Notes: generated by a model from the sequence alone, not told the origin. Counted from the first letter of the stretch, positions 1 to 6,763 are shown. The stretch is 8,727 nt of DNA from CAYJAD01 sp964372165 (GCA_964372165.1 CAYJPT010000100.1:1-8727), one strand, 5' to 3'. Program-made: numbers and translations.

Positions 1-4
1 TTCA

Positions 5-60
5 GCGTGCAAAGTAGGCACAATTGCCTACTTTGTAAGGAAACGCACAATATGTGTTTT
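5..60 (+). repeat. Left copy of a 56-base inverted repeat with internal hairpin
   Basis: This segment matches the reverse complement of 8671-8726 at 53 of 56 positions; the differences are at 17, 29 and 56. It contains a perfect 11-bp stem (10-20 with 25-35) around a 4-base CAAT loop, extendable by a G-T and a T-A pair. A further short pairing of GCGT (5-8) with ACGC (43-46) could enclose it. No run of T follows on either strand, so it does not look like a normal terminator. The copy lies about 355 bp upstream of parA. It may be an interspersed repeat, an operator-like site or the end of an element; the sequence does not say which. Confidence 0.9.
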
Positions 61-360
61 GTCGTTTTGATTTAATCAGCGCTTCCTAAAGTTGATTTAT
101 TCTTAGCAAATTTAACTATTTTTTATCAACATTTAAGATTATAAGATAATTTTTTTTTTATTGCAATCATGCCTTCACCATTAAAAATTGGTTACGTAAT
201 ATATTTTCAAATTTATATTATTTTTCTCTTGCTTGCGTAACTTCCAATTTATTTAATTATTTTTTCATTTATTCAGATTTTAGTGATTAATTTTTTCATT
301 ATTTTATTTTTGATTGTTGACCATTTTTCATGAGTAACATATATCTATTTCATAACGTGC
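61..360. other. AT-rich intergenic region upstream of parA
   Basis: This 300-base stretch is extremely AT-rich, with long T runs such as the one around 151-159, and holds no convincing gene. One near-match to a DnaA box, TTATCAACA at 123-131, differs by one base from TTATCCACA, but it is alone. The only open frame starting with ATG (169-240, 23 codons, hydrophobic) has no ribosome binding site. The likely parA promoter lies at its right end. Confidence 0.6.
317..345 (+). promoter_or_regulatory. Candidate sigma-70 promoter of parA
   Basis: TTGACC at 317-322 matches the -35 consensus at five of six bases apart from the exact tail (TTGAC shared). It is followed by a 17-base spacer and TATATC at 340-345 as the -10 box. 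Transcription would begin near 352, placing the parS palindrome in the 5' leader. In DNA this AT-rich, -10 matches are common, so the -35 match and ideal spacing carry most of the weight. Confidence 0.5.
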
Positions 361-399
361 TTCTTGCATCTATGTTTCATGTGAAACATCTTGCAAGAA
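361..399. promoter_or_regulatory. parS: parS-like ParB site within a larger palindrome
   Basis: The core at 373-388 reads TGTTTCATGTGAAACA, one base from the bacterial parS consensus TGTTTCACGTGAAACA (C to T at position 8). It sits inside a wider inverted repeat with perfect 8-base outer arms, TTCTTGCA (361-368) and TGCAAGAA (392-399). The parA Shine-Dalgarno sequence begins four bases after the outer arm. ParB bound here would help build the partition complex and could also repress parA; in RNA the palindrome could form a hairpin next to the ribosome binding site. The regulatory roles are inferred. Confidence 0.85.
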
Positions 400-415
400 T
401 ACAAAGGAGTTTTTT

Positions 416-1186
416 GTGGCAAGAATTATAGCTATTGCAAATCAAAAAGGTGGCGTTGGTAAAACAACCACAGCAATTAATTTAGCAGCATCCTTGGCAG
501 TAATGGAAAAAAAAGTTTTGGTTCTTGATTGTGACCCGCAAGCAAATTGTACAAGCGGTCTAGGAATCACCCAAAACGACATAAAAGGAACTGTATATAC
601 AGCAATTTACGATCCTACTAATGCCATGGACTATGTCCTGCCTACCGTATCAAACTATTTGCACATCTTACCAGCTACTACCGACCTAGTAGGAATGGAA
701 TTAGAGCTTGTTAATGAAATGAGTCGCGAAAAGTACTTAAGTGATTGTTTAGCAACTTTGGATCCTCACTTTGAGTACATAATTATTGATTGCCCTCCTT
801 CTTTAGGACTTATTACACTTAATGCACTTTGCGCTGCCAAGGAAATTTTAATTCCTTTACAGTGCGAATTTTTTGCCCTTGAGGGAATAGTTAAATTGCT
901 TCAAACCTATGAAGAAGTAAAAAAGAGATTAAATCCTAGCCTAAGTCTTTTAGGTGTAGTTTTAACGATGCACGACAAAAGAAATAGATTAGCAAGAGAA
1001 GTCAAAAATGAGGTAAGACGTTGCTTCCCTCATCAATTGTTTGAAACTGTAATCCCACGTAATGTAAGACTTTCAGAAGCTCCAAGCCACGGAAAGTCCA
1101 TAATACATTACGATATTAAATCTATGGGAGCTGATGCTTACCTAGGTTTAGCAAAAGAAGTTGTTTTACGCCGTAATGCGGTTTAA
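416..1186 (+). CDS. parA: Chromosome-partition ATPase ParA (Soj type)
   Basis: ParA is a deviant Walker ATPase that dimerises with ATP on nucleoid DNA; ParB-parS complexes stimulate its hydrolysis and so move and separate chromosome origins. The 256-residue product has the P-loop KGGVGKTT at 11-18, Walker A' DCDPQAN at 38-44, Walker B IIIDCPPSLG at 122-131, and the late signature LSEAPSHGKSI at 219-229. It lacks the N-terminal DNA-binding domain of plasmid P1/F ParA and has the length of chromosomal Soj proteins. The start is GTG, chosen because AAAGGAG (403-409) lies six bases upstream and the protein then begins in the usual way just before the P-loop. The stop lies four bases from the stop of a convergent small gene. 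parB follows on the same strand after that gene. Confidence 0.96.
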   Translation: MARIIAIANQKGGVGKTTTAINLAASLAVMEKKVLVLDCDPQANCTSGLGITQNDIKGTVYTAIYDPTNAMDYVLPTVSNYLHILPATTDLVGMELELVNEMSREKYLSDCLATLDPHFEYIIIDCPPSLGLITLNALCAAKEILIPLQCEFFALEGIVKLLQTYEEVKKRLNPSLSLLGVVLTMHDKRNRLAREVKNEVRRCFPHQLFETVIPRNVRLSEAPSHGKSIIHYDIKSMGADAYLGLAKEVVLRRNAV

Positions 1187-1190
1187 TATT

Positions 1191-1592
1191 TTAATTTTTA
1201 GGTGTACACTCAAAAACAACTTTACGATGAAAGTGTTTTTTGCGAATTGTTGCACCACAGCGGCATAGAAAAACCATTAGGCCACCAAAATTGGCATTGG
1301 TGAGATGAAAAGGGTGTGCAGGATCATTTTCCCAATCATCTGTTGATGCTTTGCATGCTTCACAATGAACATGAGGCTCATATGGATAGGTGAAATCCCA
1401 ATACTCCTTAAGTTCAGATAATGCTTTGAGTGGCTGCGGTGCATCAAATGGATCAGGTTGTTGAACAAGATTTTTTGACTCTTTTAGCACATAATTTTGC
1501 ACTATTTCCCATAAAGGTAAAGATATCTGGACAGAATGACAATGTCCTTTTTCATTAACCAAATATAAAACGTGCTCATGATTTTTTTGCAT
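1191..1592 (-). CDS. Uncharacterised Cys-rich protein encoded antisense between parA and parB
   Basis: I do not recognise this 133-residue protein. It has no signal peptide or membrane segment and is probably cytoplasmic. Its C-terminal half has a CxxC pair (Cys77, Cys80, preceded by His76) and a CxC pair (Cys110, Cys112). Between them is a Trp- and Gly-rich stretch, WENDPAHPF then NFGGL, and after them a basic His-containing segment KKHFHRK. This layout resembles a small zinc-ribbon, but metal binding is inferred. The ATG is supported by AGGAG five bases upstream (1598-1602 on the + strand). The gene fills the parA-parB gap on the opposite strand: its stop is four bases from the parA stop, and its start is 31 bases from the parB start, so its promoter must overlap the 5' end of parB. 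The tight fit and good ribosome binding site argue that it is real. It has no visible homology to partition factors. Confidence 0.75.
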   Translation of the reverse strand: MQKNHEHVLYLVNEKGHCHSVQISLPLWEIVQNYVLKESKNLVQQPDPFDAPQPLKALSELKEYWDFTYPYEPHVHCEACKASTDDWENDPAHPFHLTNANFGGLMVFLCRCGATIRKKHFHRKVVFECTPKN

Positions 1593-1623
1593 ATTATCTC
1601 CTAATATTTCAAAGTGAGGCCAT

Positions 1624-2544
1624 ATGAGTAACTCTCAAAGAATGGGTAAAGGTTTAGACGCATTATGGGGTGAAGTTAACCAAACTACCAATACCCCAAA
1701 TTTAAGCTCAGATACAGTACAAATAGATATAATTTTTCCTAATCCAAAGCAACCAAGAAAAATTTTCACAGCTGAGAGCTTGGAAGAGTTAGCACATTCA
1801 ATTGCAGAACAAGGAATAATTCAGCCACTACTTGTTAGACCAAAGACTAATGGACCAGGCTTCGAATTAGTTGCTGGTGAACGTCGATATAGAGCTGCAA
1901 AACTGGCAGGTTTAAATGAAGTTCCCGTGTTTATTCGGGAGCTTGATGACATTGATGTTATGGCAGCAGCTTTAATTGAAAATATACAAAGAGAAGACTT
2001 AACGCCAATTGAAGAGGCACAAGCTCTGTTTAATTTGCGTGAAAAATGTGGCATTACGCAAGATGAACTTGCATCAAAACTTGGAAAAAGTCGGTCAGCA
2101 ATTGCAAATTCCTTGAGGCTACTGCAACTTTCATCCCAAACACAAGATGATTTGCTAAATGGAAATATTAGTGCCGGTCATGCTAGAGCAATACTAAGCT
2201 TATCACCTAATAATGAGGCGCAAGAAAATTTAAGGCAAGTTATAATTTCAAAAGCACTGTCAGTACGAGATGCCGAAGCGGCAGTTCAATGCTTCAAGGA
2301 TAAATCTATTTTTCCATGGGATGAGCTAACAGCTGACGAAAATAATATTCCCAATAAGAAGAAATCTAGTCAAAGCAATAGATTAAAATCACCATACATT
2401 CAAGAACTGCAAGGAAAAATAAAGCAACATATAGATTTAAAAACACAGGTAAGCGGCAATGAAGACCGTGGCCGAGTCACAATTACATTTACAAACAAAA
2501 ATGAATTAGAACATTTGCTTAATATTATAGGGCTTAATAAATAA
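1624..2544 (+). CDS. parB: Chromosome-partition protein ParB (Spo0J type)
   Basis: ParB binds parS sites and, with CTP, closes into a clamp that spreads along DNA, loading SMC and activating ParA. The 306-residue product has the N-terminal KGLDALWG segment (9-16) that usually contacts ParA. The CTP-binding ParB/Sulfiredoxin domain runs from about 32 to 125, with GERRYRA at 85-91 and ENIQR at 119-123. A helix-turn-helix region follows at about 143-167 (ITQDELASKLGKSRSAI), and then a linker leads to a C-terminal dimerisation domain at about 250-306. The ATG has GAGG (1616-1619) four bases upstream. Two parS-like sites, at 373-388 and 2926-2941, flank parAB. Any parA-parB transcript must run through the antisense gene at 1191-1592. 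I see no convincing separate parB promoter inside that gene. Confidence 0.96.
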   Translation: MSNSQRMGKGLDALWGEVNQTTNTPNLSSDTVQIDIIFPNPKQPRKIFTAESLEELAHSIAEQGIIQPLLVRPKTNGPGFELVAGERRYRAAKLAGLNEVPVFIRELDDIDVMAAALIENIQREDLTPIEEAQALFNLREKCGITQDELASKLGKSRSAIANSLRLLQLSSQTQDDLLNGNISAGHARAILSLSPNNEAQENLRQVIISKALSVRDAEAAVQCFKDKSIFPWDELTADENNIPNKKKSSQSNRLKSPYIQELQGKIKQHIDLKTQVSGNEDRGRVTITFTNKNELEHLLNIIGLNK

Positions 2545-2545
2545 G

Positions 2546-2610
2546 TTTTGCTTTGTTTTTAAACTAAGGTTGTATGAGCCTACTTATAACAATAGCAAAA
2601 AGTTTTTTTT
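2546..2610 (+). terminator. Weak candidate terminator of parB
   Basis: Arms TTTTGCT (2546-2552) and AGCAAAA (2594-2600) form a 7-bp stem directly after the parB stop, followed by AG and eight T (2603-2610). The enclosed 41 bases are long for a terminator loop, though GTTGT and ATAAC inside could form a second short stem. The T run is good but the stem is weak, so this may not act efficiently. Confidence 0.35.
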
Positions 2611-2824
2611 AATGCATGTTGATTGTAAAATTTAATGATCTTTATATAAAAAATTAACTTTGAGACTACTTATGCATTAGTTGAAAAGAAAATTTTGTTT
2701 ATTCATTATCATCAATGCTTTAAAACAAATAGCAAACACTACATAAGTGAAAATTATACTGAAAACATAGAGTAAATATAAACTCAATGTTTTTTTATAA
2801 CAGAGCATTACATATTAATAAACT
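2611..2824 (+). other. Intergenic region with promoter-like sequence and no gene
   Basis: No open frame of useful size lies in this AT-rich stretch. TTGAAA (2681-2686), a 17-base spacer and CATTAT (2704-2709) form a plausible + strand promoter. A transcript from it would start near 2716 and reach the strong hairpin at 2825-2858, giving an RNA of about 150 bases. In DNA of this composition such promoter matches arise by chance, so I do not call an RNA gene. Confidence 0.3.
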
Positions 2825-2858
2825 AAGACTCCTGCACAAAAAACTGTGCAGGAGTCTT
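2825..2858. terminator. Perfect 14-bp hairpin between the convergent parB and rsmB
   Basis: AAGACTCCTGCACA (2825-2838) pairs perfectly with TGTGCAGGAGTCTT (2845-2858) around the 6-base loop AAAAAC. Its seven G-C pairs stand out in the AT-rich spacer. On the + strand it is followed by a T-rich but interrupted tail (TTTTT about 10 bases later), and on the - strand by AGTTTATTAA. Neither tail is a classic uninterrupted T run. It lies about 100 bases beyond the rsmB stop on the - strand and about 280 beyond parB, so it probably ends transcription from one or both sides. Confidence 0.75.
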
Positions 2859-2925
2859 GATTATGTATTTTTCTATTTCATTCAGAATTGTCACTTAAAA
2901 ATATGAATCTATAAAAAGAGTAAAA

Positions 2926-2941
2926 TGTTTCGCGTGAAACA
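2926..2941. promoter_or_regulatory. parS: Second parS-like ParB site
   Basis: TGTTTCGCGTGAAACA differs from the consensus TGTTTCACGTGAAACA at one central base (A to G at position 7). It lies 15 bases beyond the rsmB stop codon and 2,553 bp from the first site, on the other side of parAB. Unlike the first site it has no outer palindrome arms and is not near a gene start, so its role is probably only ParB loading. Confidence 0.85.
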
Positions 2942-2956
2942 ATTGAAAACTGTAAA

Positions 2957-4261
2957 TTATTTTTTTTTCAAAACACAAATATACATGCCTTCAAGGTAGG
3001 TATTATCGTGTGGAGTTTGCCAGGTGTATAATAACTCTGAGTCGCTATGCGCATTTAAAAAAGAAAATATTTGGTTTTCATTTTCGTCAGGATTTAAGGT
3101 GCACGTCTGATAAATTATAAATTTTTTTGTTGGCAAAACATTCCAAATTGAATTTAAAATTTGTCTTTGTAAAGAGACTAGATGATGTACATCAGAAATA
3201 GTACGATGGAGACGAATATCAGGCCTTTTTCCTAAAGTTCCAACCCCAGAACAAGGAACATCAAGAATAAAACTACCATTAAAAGACCGAAAAGAGGGAT
3301 TTGCTGCAGACATTATAATTCGTATAGGGCAAAGCACATTCAATCGCTGCGCATTAATTGAAAGTTGATTTAATCTTTGTAAAGAAATATCACTTGCAAA
3401 TTTAATTTTAACACCTTGTTCCAAAAGCATTAATGATTTTCCACCTTGACCTGCACAAGCATCCCACCATATTTCACTAGATAATTCTGGTATTGCGGCA
3501 AAACAATGATACATTGCAACTTGCGAAGCAAGACTTTGCCAAGTAAAAGCTCCCATACAGTGAAGCTGCGAAATAGATAAATTTTCATAAGCTTTAGGCA
3601 AATCTTCATGAACAAAAGCATATCCAGAAAAACCATTCTTTTGAATTCCAGGAATTTCACTAAAAAAATTATCTAAATTAGAATATAACTCATGTGACTT
3701 ATTTAAACGGATAGATAATTGTGGTCTTTGTAAAGATCGTTCAAAAATATCATGAGCATTTTGTTTGCCATACGAAGTTACTAGCAAGGTGTACAGCCAT
3801 TTAGGTACAGAATAATAATCACTAATCTCATAAAACTCAGGGGAATTAAAATCATTTATATTACGTAACACATTACGTAATACACCATTACAAACTTTTG
3901 AAAGAGAAATACCAAAGACTTTTTTTGCAAACTCAACTGACCAATTTACACTAGCATGATGCGGAATTTTATTTAAAAATATTATTGAATAAATTGCAAT
4001 GCCGAGATTAATTTTTAATATACTAGGTAATTTGTGTGGCTTACTCAAAAAACGTCGCAAAATTGCATCTATACGTAAGCAATAACGCAAATAGCCATAA
4101 CATATTTCTGTACAGAGAGAATTTTCTAATGAATTTAAATTATATTTAACAATAGATTTATTAAGTGCTGCTTGAATAGCATCACCATTCTGAACACAAT
4201 TGATGGTATATATTGCTAAGCTTCTAGCATCATATGGTACGAAATTAGTATTTTTTGACAC
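2957..4261 (-). CDS. rsmB: 16S rRNA (cytosine-967-C5)-methyltransferase RsmB
   Basis: RsmB methylates C5 of cytosine 967 (E. coli numbering) in 16S rRNA with S-adenosylmethionine. The 434-residue product has an N-terminal NusB-like helical domain (about 10-140) and a C-terminal Rossmann methyltransferase domain. SAM motif I is DACAGQGGKS (267-276), where most relatives have DACAAPGGKT. Motif IV is DVPCSG (334-339), with Cys337. Motif VI is YQTCTLNPDENE, with Cys387. By family knowledge, the motif VI cysteine attacks the base and the motif IV cysteine helps release the product. The GTG start lies only two bases after the DUF116 stop, with at best a weak AAAGATG ahead of it, so translational coupling is likely. 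E. coli has def-fmt-rsmB in the same order. It is the last gene of the operon. Confidence 0.93.
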   Translation of the reverse strand: MSKNTNFVPYDARSLAIYTINCVQNGDAIQAALNKSIVKYNLNSLENSLCTEICYGYLRYCLRIDAILRRFLSKPHKLPSILKINLGIAIYSIIFLNKIPHHASVNWSVEFAKKVFGISLSKVCNGVLRNVLRNINDFNSPEFYEISDYYSVPKWLYTLLVTSYGKQNAHDIFERSLQRPQLSIRLNKSHELYSNLDNFFSEIPGIQKNGFSGYAFVHEDLPKAYENLSISQLHCMGAFTWQSLASQVAMYHCFAAIPELSSEIWWDACAGQGGKSLMLLEQGVKIKFASDISLQRLNQLSINAQRLNVLCPIRIIMSAANPSFRSFNGSFILDVPCSGVGTLGKRPDIRLHRTISDVHHLVSLQRQILNSIWNVLPTKKFIIYQTCTLNPDENENQIFSFLNAHSDSELLYTWQTPHDNTYLEGMYICVLKKK

Positions 4262-4263
4262 GA

Positions 4264-5067
4264 TTAAACATCTTTAGAAATAAAAATATGTATGGCTTCT
4301 TCAAGGAGCGAAACATTTAATGTAGTGTTAATACAAGGTCCAAACGGTCTTTCATTAATAATACCATAAACAGGTAAAGGAAAAGTATCTTGAATTCCAG
4401 AGGATAGGTCACGCTCACACGCTACAGCTAAAATTAGTTTAGGTTTGGTTTCAACAACAATGCGCCTAGCAATAGTCCCACCAGTGGCAATAACAAGTGT
4501 AAACCCATAAAAATCTCGTAAATCAAGTAGTTCACCCAAGGTACACTTACCGCAACGTTGGCAATTATCAATGGAATAAGTTAGCCGATGTTTGCAGCTA
4601 GAGTTTTGAATACAATGTGGCAGTAAAACAAGTAAATCAGCTCCTTTGACCTTAAGGTTTGACCCAAGCACCATTTCGTTATTAACTTTGACAAAAGAAA
4701 GTTTTATAGCTTGCTTTGATAAGCCAAGTGCTCGTCCTAATAATTCCATAAGGGGAAAAATTAACTTAACAATTAAGCTACGTAATCTTCTTAAACCCCA
4801 AACTGACTTTCCTGTATATACATGGTAAGAAAGAGCTACACAAATCCAAAAAATAACAAAAATAAGCAAAAAAACAAGAAAACCCAAAGCATATGGCAAA
4901 ATAGGATGAATGCCACCAAAACCTACAAAAGGAATAAAAAAGGCCAAAAGAATAAAAAAAGCCACAAATATGCAACTACTGCACATTAGGCCGATGAAAA
5001 ATCGTTTGCCTACGCCACCATAATTAGAGCGCGGAAGAGAGATTGGGTTCTTTTTCCACTTAAACAT
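4264..5067 (-). CDS. DUF116 family membrane protein
   Basis: The product has two strong membrane segments (about 22-48 and 57-84 from the start used here) and then a cytoplasmic domain with the DUF116 signature: LLPHC (148-152), CxxCGxC (Cys169, Cys172, Cys175), ATGGTIARRIV, ACERDL (Cys217) and GPC (Cys245). The seven ordered cysteines suggest metal or iron-sulfur binding, but no function is established that I know of. The start is uncertain. ATG at 5065-5067 gives 267 residues and begins just before the first membrane segment. The frame is open to a TTG at 5143-5145, giving 293 residues with an extra hydrophobic stretch. Neither has a clear ribosome binding site. The gene sits between fmt and rsmB, two bases before rsmB, an arrangement I associate with Desulfovibrio relatives. 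Confidence 0.85.
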   Translation of the reverse strand: MFKWKKNPISLPRSNYGGVGKRFFIGLMCSSCIFVAFFILLAFFIPFVGFGGIHPILPYALGFLVFLLIFVIFWICVALSYHVYTGKSVWGLRRLRSLIVKLIFPLMELLGRALGLSKQAIKLSFVKVNNEMVLGSNLKVKGADLLVLLPHCIQNSSCKHRLTYSIDNCQRCGKCTLGELLDLRDFYGFTLVIATGGTIARRIVVETKPKLILAVACERDLSSGIQDTFPLPVYGIINERPFGPCINTTLNVSLLEEAIHIFISKDV

Positions 5068-5221
5068 AAGTAAATATAAATTAAAAAAGGTAAAATATAA
5101 AGACAAAAAATGACAAATACTCGACACTGAAAACAATATTAACAAATTGAAAGAAAAAAGAGAATCAAAGAAAAATTCATGAAGTTTAAAAAAAAATTAA
5201 TTTAAACTAACAAAATTTAGA
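5068..5221 (-). other. fmt-DUF116 spacer with AT-rich hairpin
   Basis: This is the widest break in the operon, 154 bases if DUF116 starts at 5067 or 76 if it starts at 5145. An 8-bp inverted repeat (5183-5190 with 5201-5208) with a 10-base AT-only loop begins about 13 bases after the fmt stop. The stem has a single G-C pair, so it is too weak to call a terminator. I see no clear promoter. Confidence 0.35.
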
Positions 5222-6223
5222 TTAAAAAACTACTGAACTAATCAAGCCAAGACCTTTTCCAAAATAACCTCTGGAAAAATCACCAGCATCAATATAAGAC
5301 TTATTTTGCGGCTTTACCTGAGATAAAATATAAAATTTATCTTGTGCGCATATTCCAATAAGATTCTTATCTAAACGCCATATTTGGCCTGGTTGCATGG
5401 TGTTTGCGTCACAACCTAAAATTGAAGCATAATGCTGCTTTTCATGCCCAATCATGCCTGGCGCAAGCAAAAGGTCAAGTTTATTTTTTTCACCCCTTAA
5501 AACAGAAACTTGTGCTCCAGGCCAAGGTGTTACCCCGCGAATTTGCGCATCAACAAAATCTGCACTTGTGTTCCAAAAAATAACTCCGTCATGTTTGCAA
5601 AGTTTTGGAGCATAAGTAGCTAAAGCTTCGTCCTGTTCAGTTGATAAAGGACGACATGAAGCAAAGGTTGGTAAAAGTTTAGTTAAGATATCTGCGCCTA
5701 ATTCTGACAGCTCATCATGTAAAGATGCAGTAGTATAAGAAAGTATATCCTGTTTGGCCATAAGATAAACCGGACCTGTGTCTAACCCAGCTTGCATATG
5801 CATAATGCTAACACCAGTGTATGGAATATTATCAATTATAGCACGTTGAATAGGTGCAGCACCACGATAATCCGGTAAAAGAGAAGCATGCACATTAAGA
5901 GGTGCTAATTTAGGGATATCTAAAACGCATTGCGGTAAAATCAAACCATAAGCTGCGACAATAAGCAAATCGGGATTAAAAGACTTTAAAGTTAAAACAT
6001 CTTCAGCATTTTTAAAGTTAATAGGCTGATAAATAGGAATATTAAGTTCAGTTGCTGCAACTTTTACCGGAGGGAAAACAAATTTTTTACCACGACCAGA
6101 AGGTCTATCCGGTTGGCAATAAGCAGCAACAACATCGCAAGAGTCATCAGAAGAAAGCTTTTTTAAAATGTGGGCCGCAAATTCTGGCGTACCCATAAAT
6201 ACAATTCTAAGTTTTGATGGCAT
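5222..6223 (-). CDS. fmt: Methionyl-tRNA formyltransferase
   Basis: Fmt transfers a formyl group from 10-formyltetrahydrofolate to the methionine of initiator Met-tRNA for bacterial translation initiation. From the ATG at 6221-6223 the product is 333 residues. It has FMGTPEFA at 9-16, and the catalytic core is Asn110 and His112 within NVHASLLPDYRGAAPIQRA, plus Asp148 in LDTGP, equivalent to E. coli Asn108, His110 and Asp146. A C-terminal tRNA-binding domain follows from about 210. The frame stays open to a TTG at 6271 that would overlap def by 38 bases; I prefer the ATG because the family normally begins just before the RIVFMGTPEF strand. There is no obvious Shine-Dalgarno sequence. The def stop is 10 bases upstream, so coupled translation is likely. 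Confidence 0.95.
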   Translation of the reverse strand: MPSKLRIVFMGTPEFAAHILKKLSSDDSCDVVAAYCQPDRPSGRGKKFVFPPVKVAATELNIPIYQPINFKNAEDVLTLKSFNPDLLIVAAYGLILPQCVLDIPKLAPLNVHASLLPDYRGAAPIQRAIIDNIPYTGVSIMHMQAGLDTGPVYLMAKQDILSYTTASLHDELSELGADILTKLLPTFASCRPLSTEQDEALATYAPKLCKHDGVIFWNTSADFVDAQIRGVTPWPGAQVSVLRGEKNKLDLLLAPGMIGHEKQHYASILGCDANTMQPGQIWRLDKNLIGICAQDKFYILSQVKPQNKSYIDAGDFSRGYFGKGLGLISSVVF

Positions 6224-6233
6224 AAGTAAAATT

Positions 6234-6746
6234 TTAACTTTTTTTGGCAAGTTTTTTAACACGAGTATCAAATAAAGTACGCCTTAAGCGACCAATGTGA
6301 TCGATAAATAATTTTCCTTCTAAATGATCAAACTCATGCTGTAAAACAATAGCTTCAAAGCCTTCTAATTCTTCTTCAAAAAAATTACCATCGAGATCTT
6401 GTGCTTTAAAAGTAACTTTCTCAAATCGTTTAACATCTGCTCTATAATCATAAGGAACTGACAAGCAGCCCTCCATAGGACTTACAACAGTATCACCCAA
6501 AAAAGTTAATTGAGGATTTATTAAAACTTTTAGACTGGTTTTCTCTTCTGGGCCACTTGGATCTACAACAAGCAAACGTATGAAGTGACCAACTTGAGGA
6601 GCTGCTAAACCTACTCCACGAGAAACATACATAGTTTCAATCATATCATCAACAAGCGTTCTAATATCAGAATTTATATCTGTAACGGGTGATGATACCT
6701 GAGACAAACGTGGATCTGGATATTTAAGAATTTCAAGAACTGCCAT
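6234..6746 (-). CDS. def: Peptide deformylase
   Basis: Peptide deformylase is the metalloenzyme that removes the N-formyl group from new proteins, undoing the step made by the neighbouring fmt product. The 170-residue protein has all three family motifs: GVGLAAPQVG (44-53), EGCLSVP (92-98) with metal ligand Cys94, and QHEFDHLEG (136-144) with ligands His137 and His141 and catalytic Glu138. The residue after EGCLSVP is Tyr where many relatives have Gly. The C-terminus is Lys-rich (RVKKLAKKS). The ATG lies 17 bases beyond the aspS stop without a clear ribosome binding site. Its length is normal for the family and all active-site residues are present, so it should be active. Confidence 0.96.
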   Translation of the reverse strand: MAVLEILKYPDPRLSQVSSPVTDINSDIRTLVDDMIETMYVSRGVGLAAPQVGHFIRLLVVDPSGPEEKTSLKVLINPQLTFLGDTVVSPMEGCLSVPYDYRADVKRFEKVTFKAQDLDGNFFEEELEGFEAIVLQHEFDHLEGKLFIDHIGRLRRTLFDTRVKKLAKKS

Positions 6747-6763
6747 AAATTAATAACCATTAA

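Noticed and set aside
5..60. The repeat as a rho-independent terminator.
   Set aside because: No T run follows the hairpin on either strand in either copy.
169..240. A 23-codon hydrophobic open frame upstream of parA.
   Set aside because: It has no ribosome binding site and lies in AT-rich DNA where short frames rich in Ile, Leu and Phe arise by chance.
1821..2054. A 77-codon frame antisense to parB.
   Set aside because: It lies wholly inside the strongly conserved ParB coding region and resembles no protein family; it is a shadow of the real gene.
2668..2748. Distant 7-base inverted arms ACTTATG and CATAAGT suggesting a structured RNA.
   Set aside because: The arms are short, 67 bases apart and AT-rich, which is expected by chance here.
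3858..3882. Repeated TTACGTAA motifs in rsmB.
   Set aside because: They encode the local amino-acid repeat VLRNVLRN in the conserved helical domain, so coding explains them.
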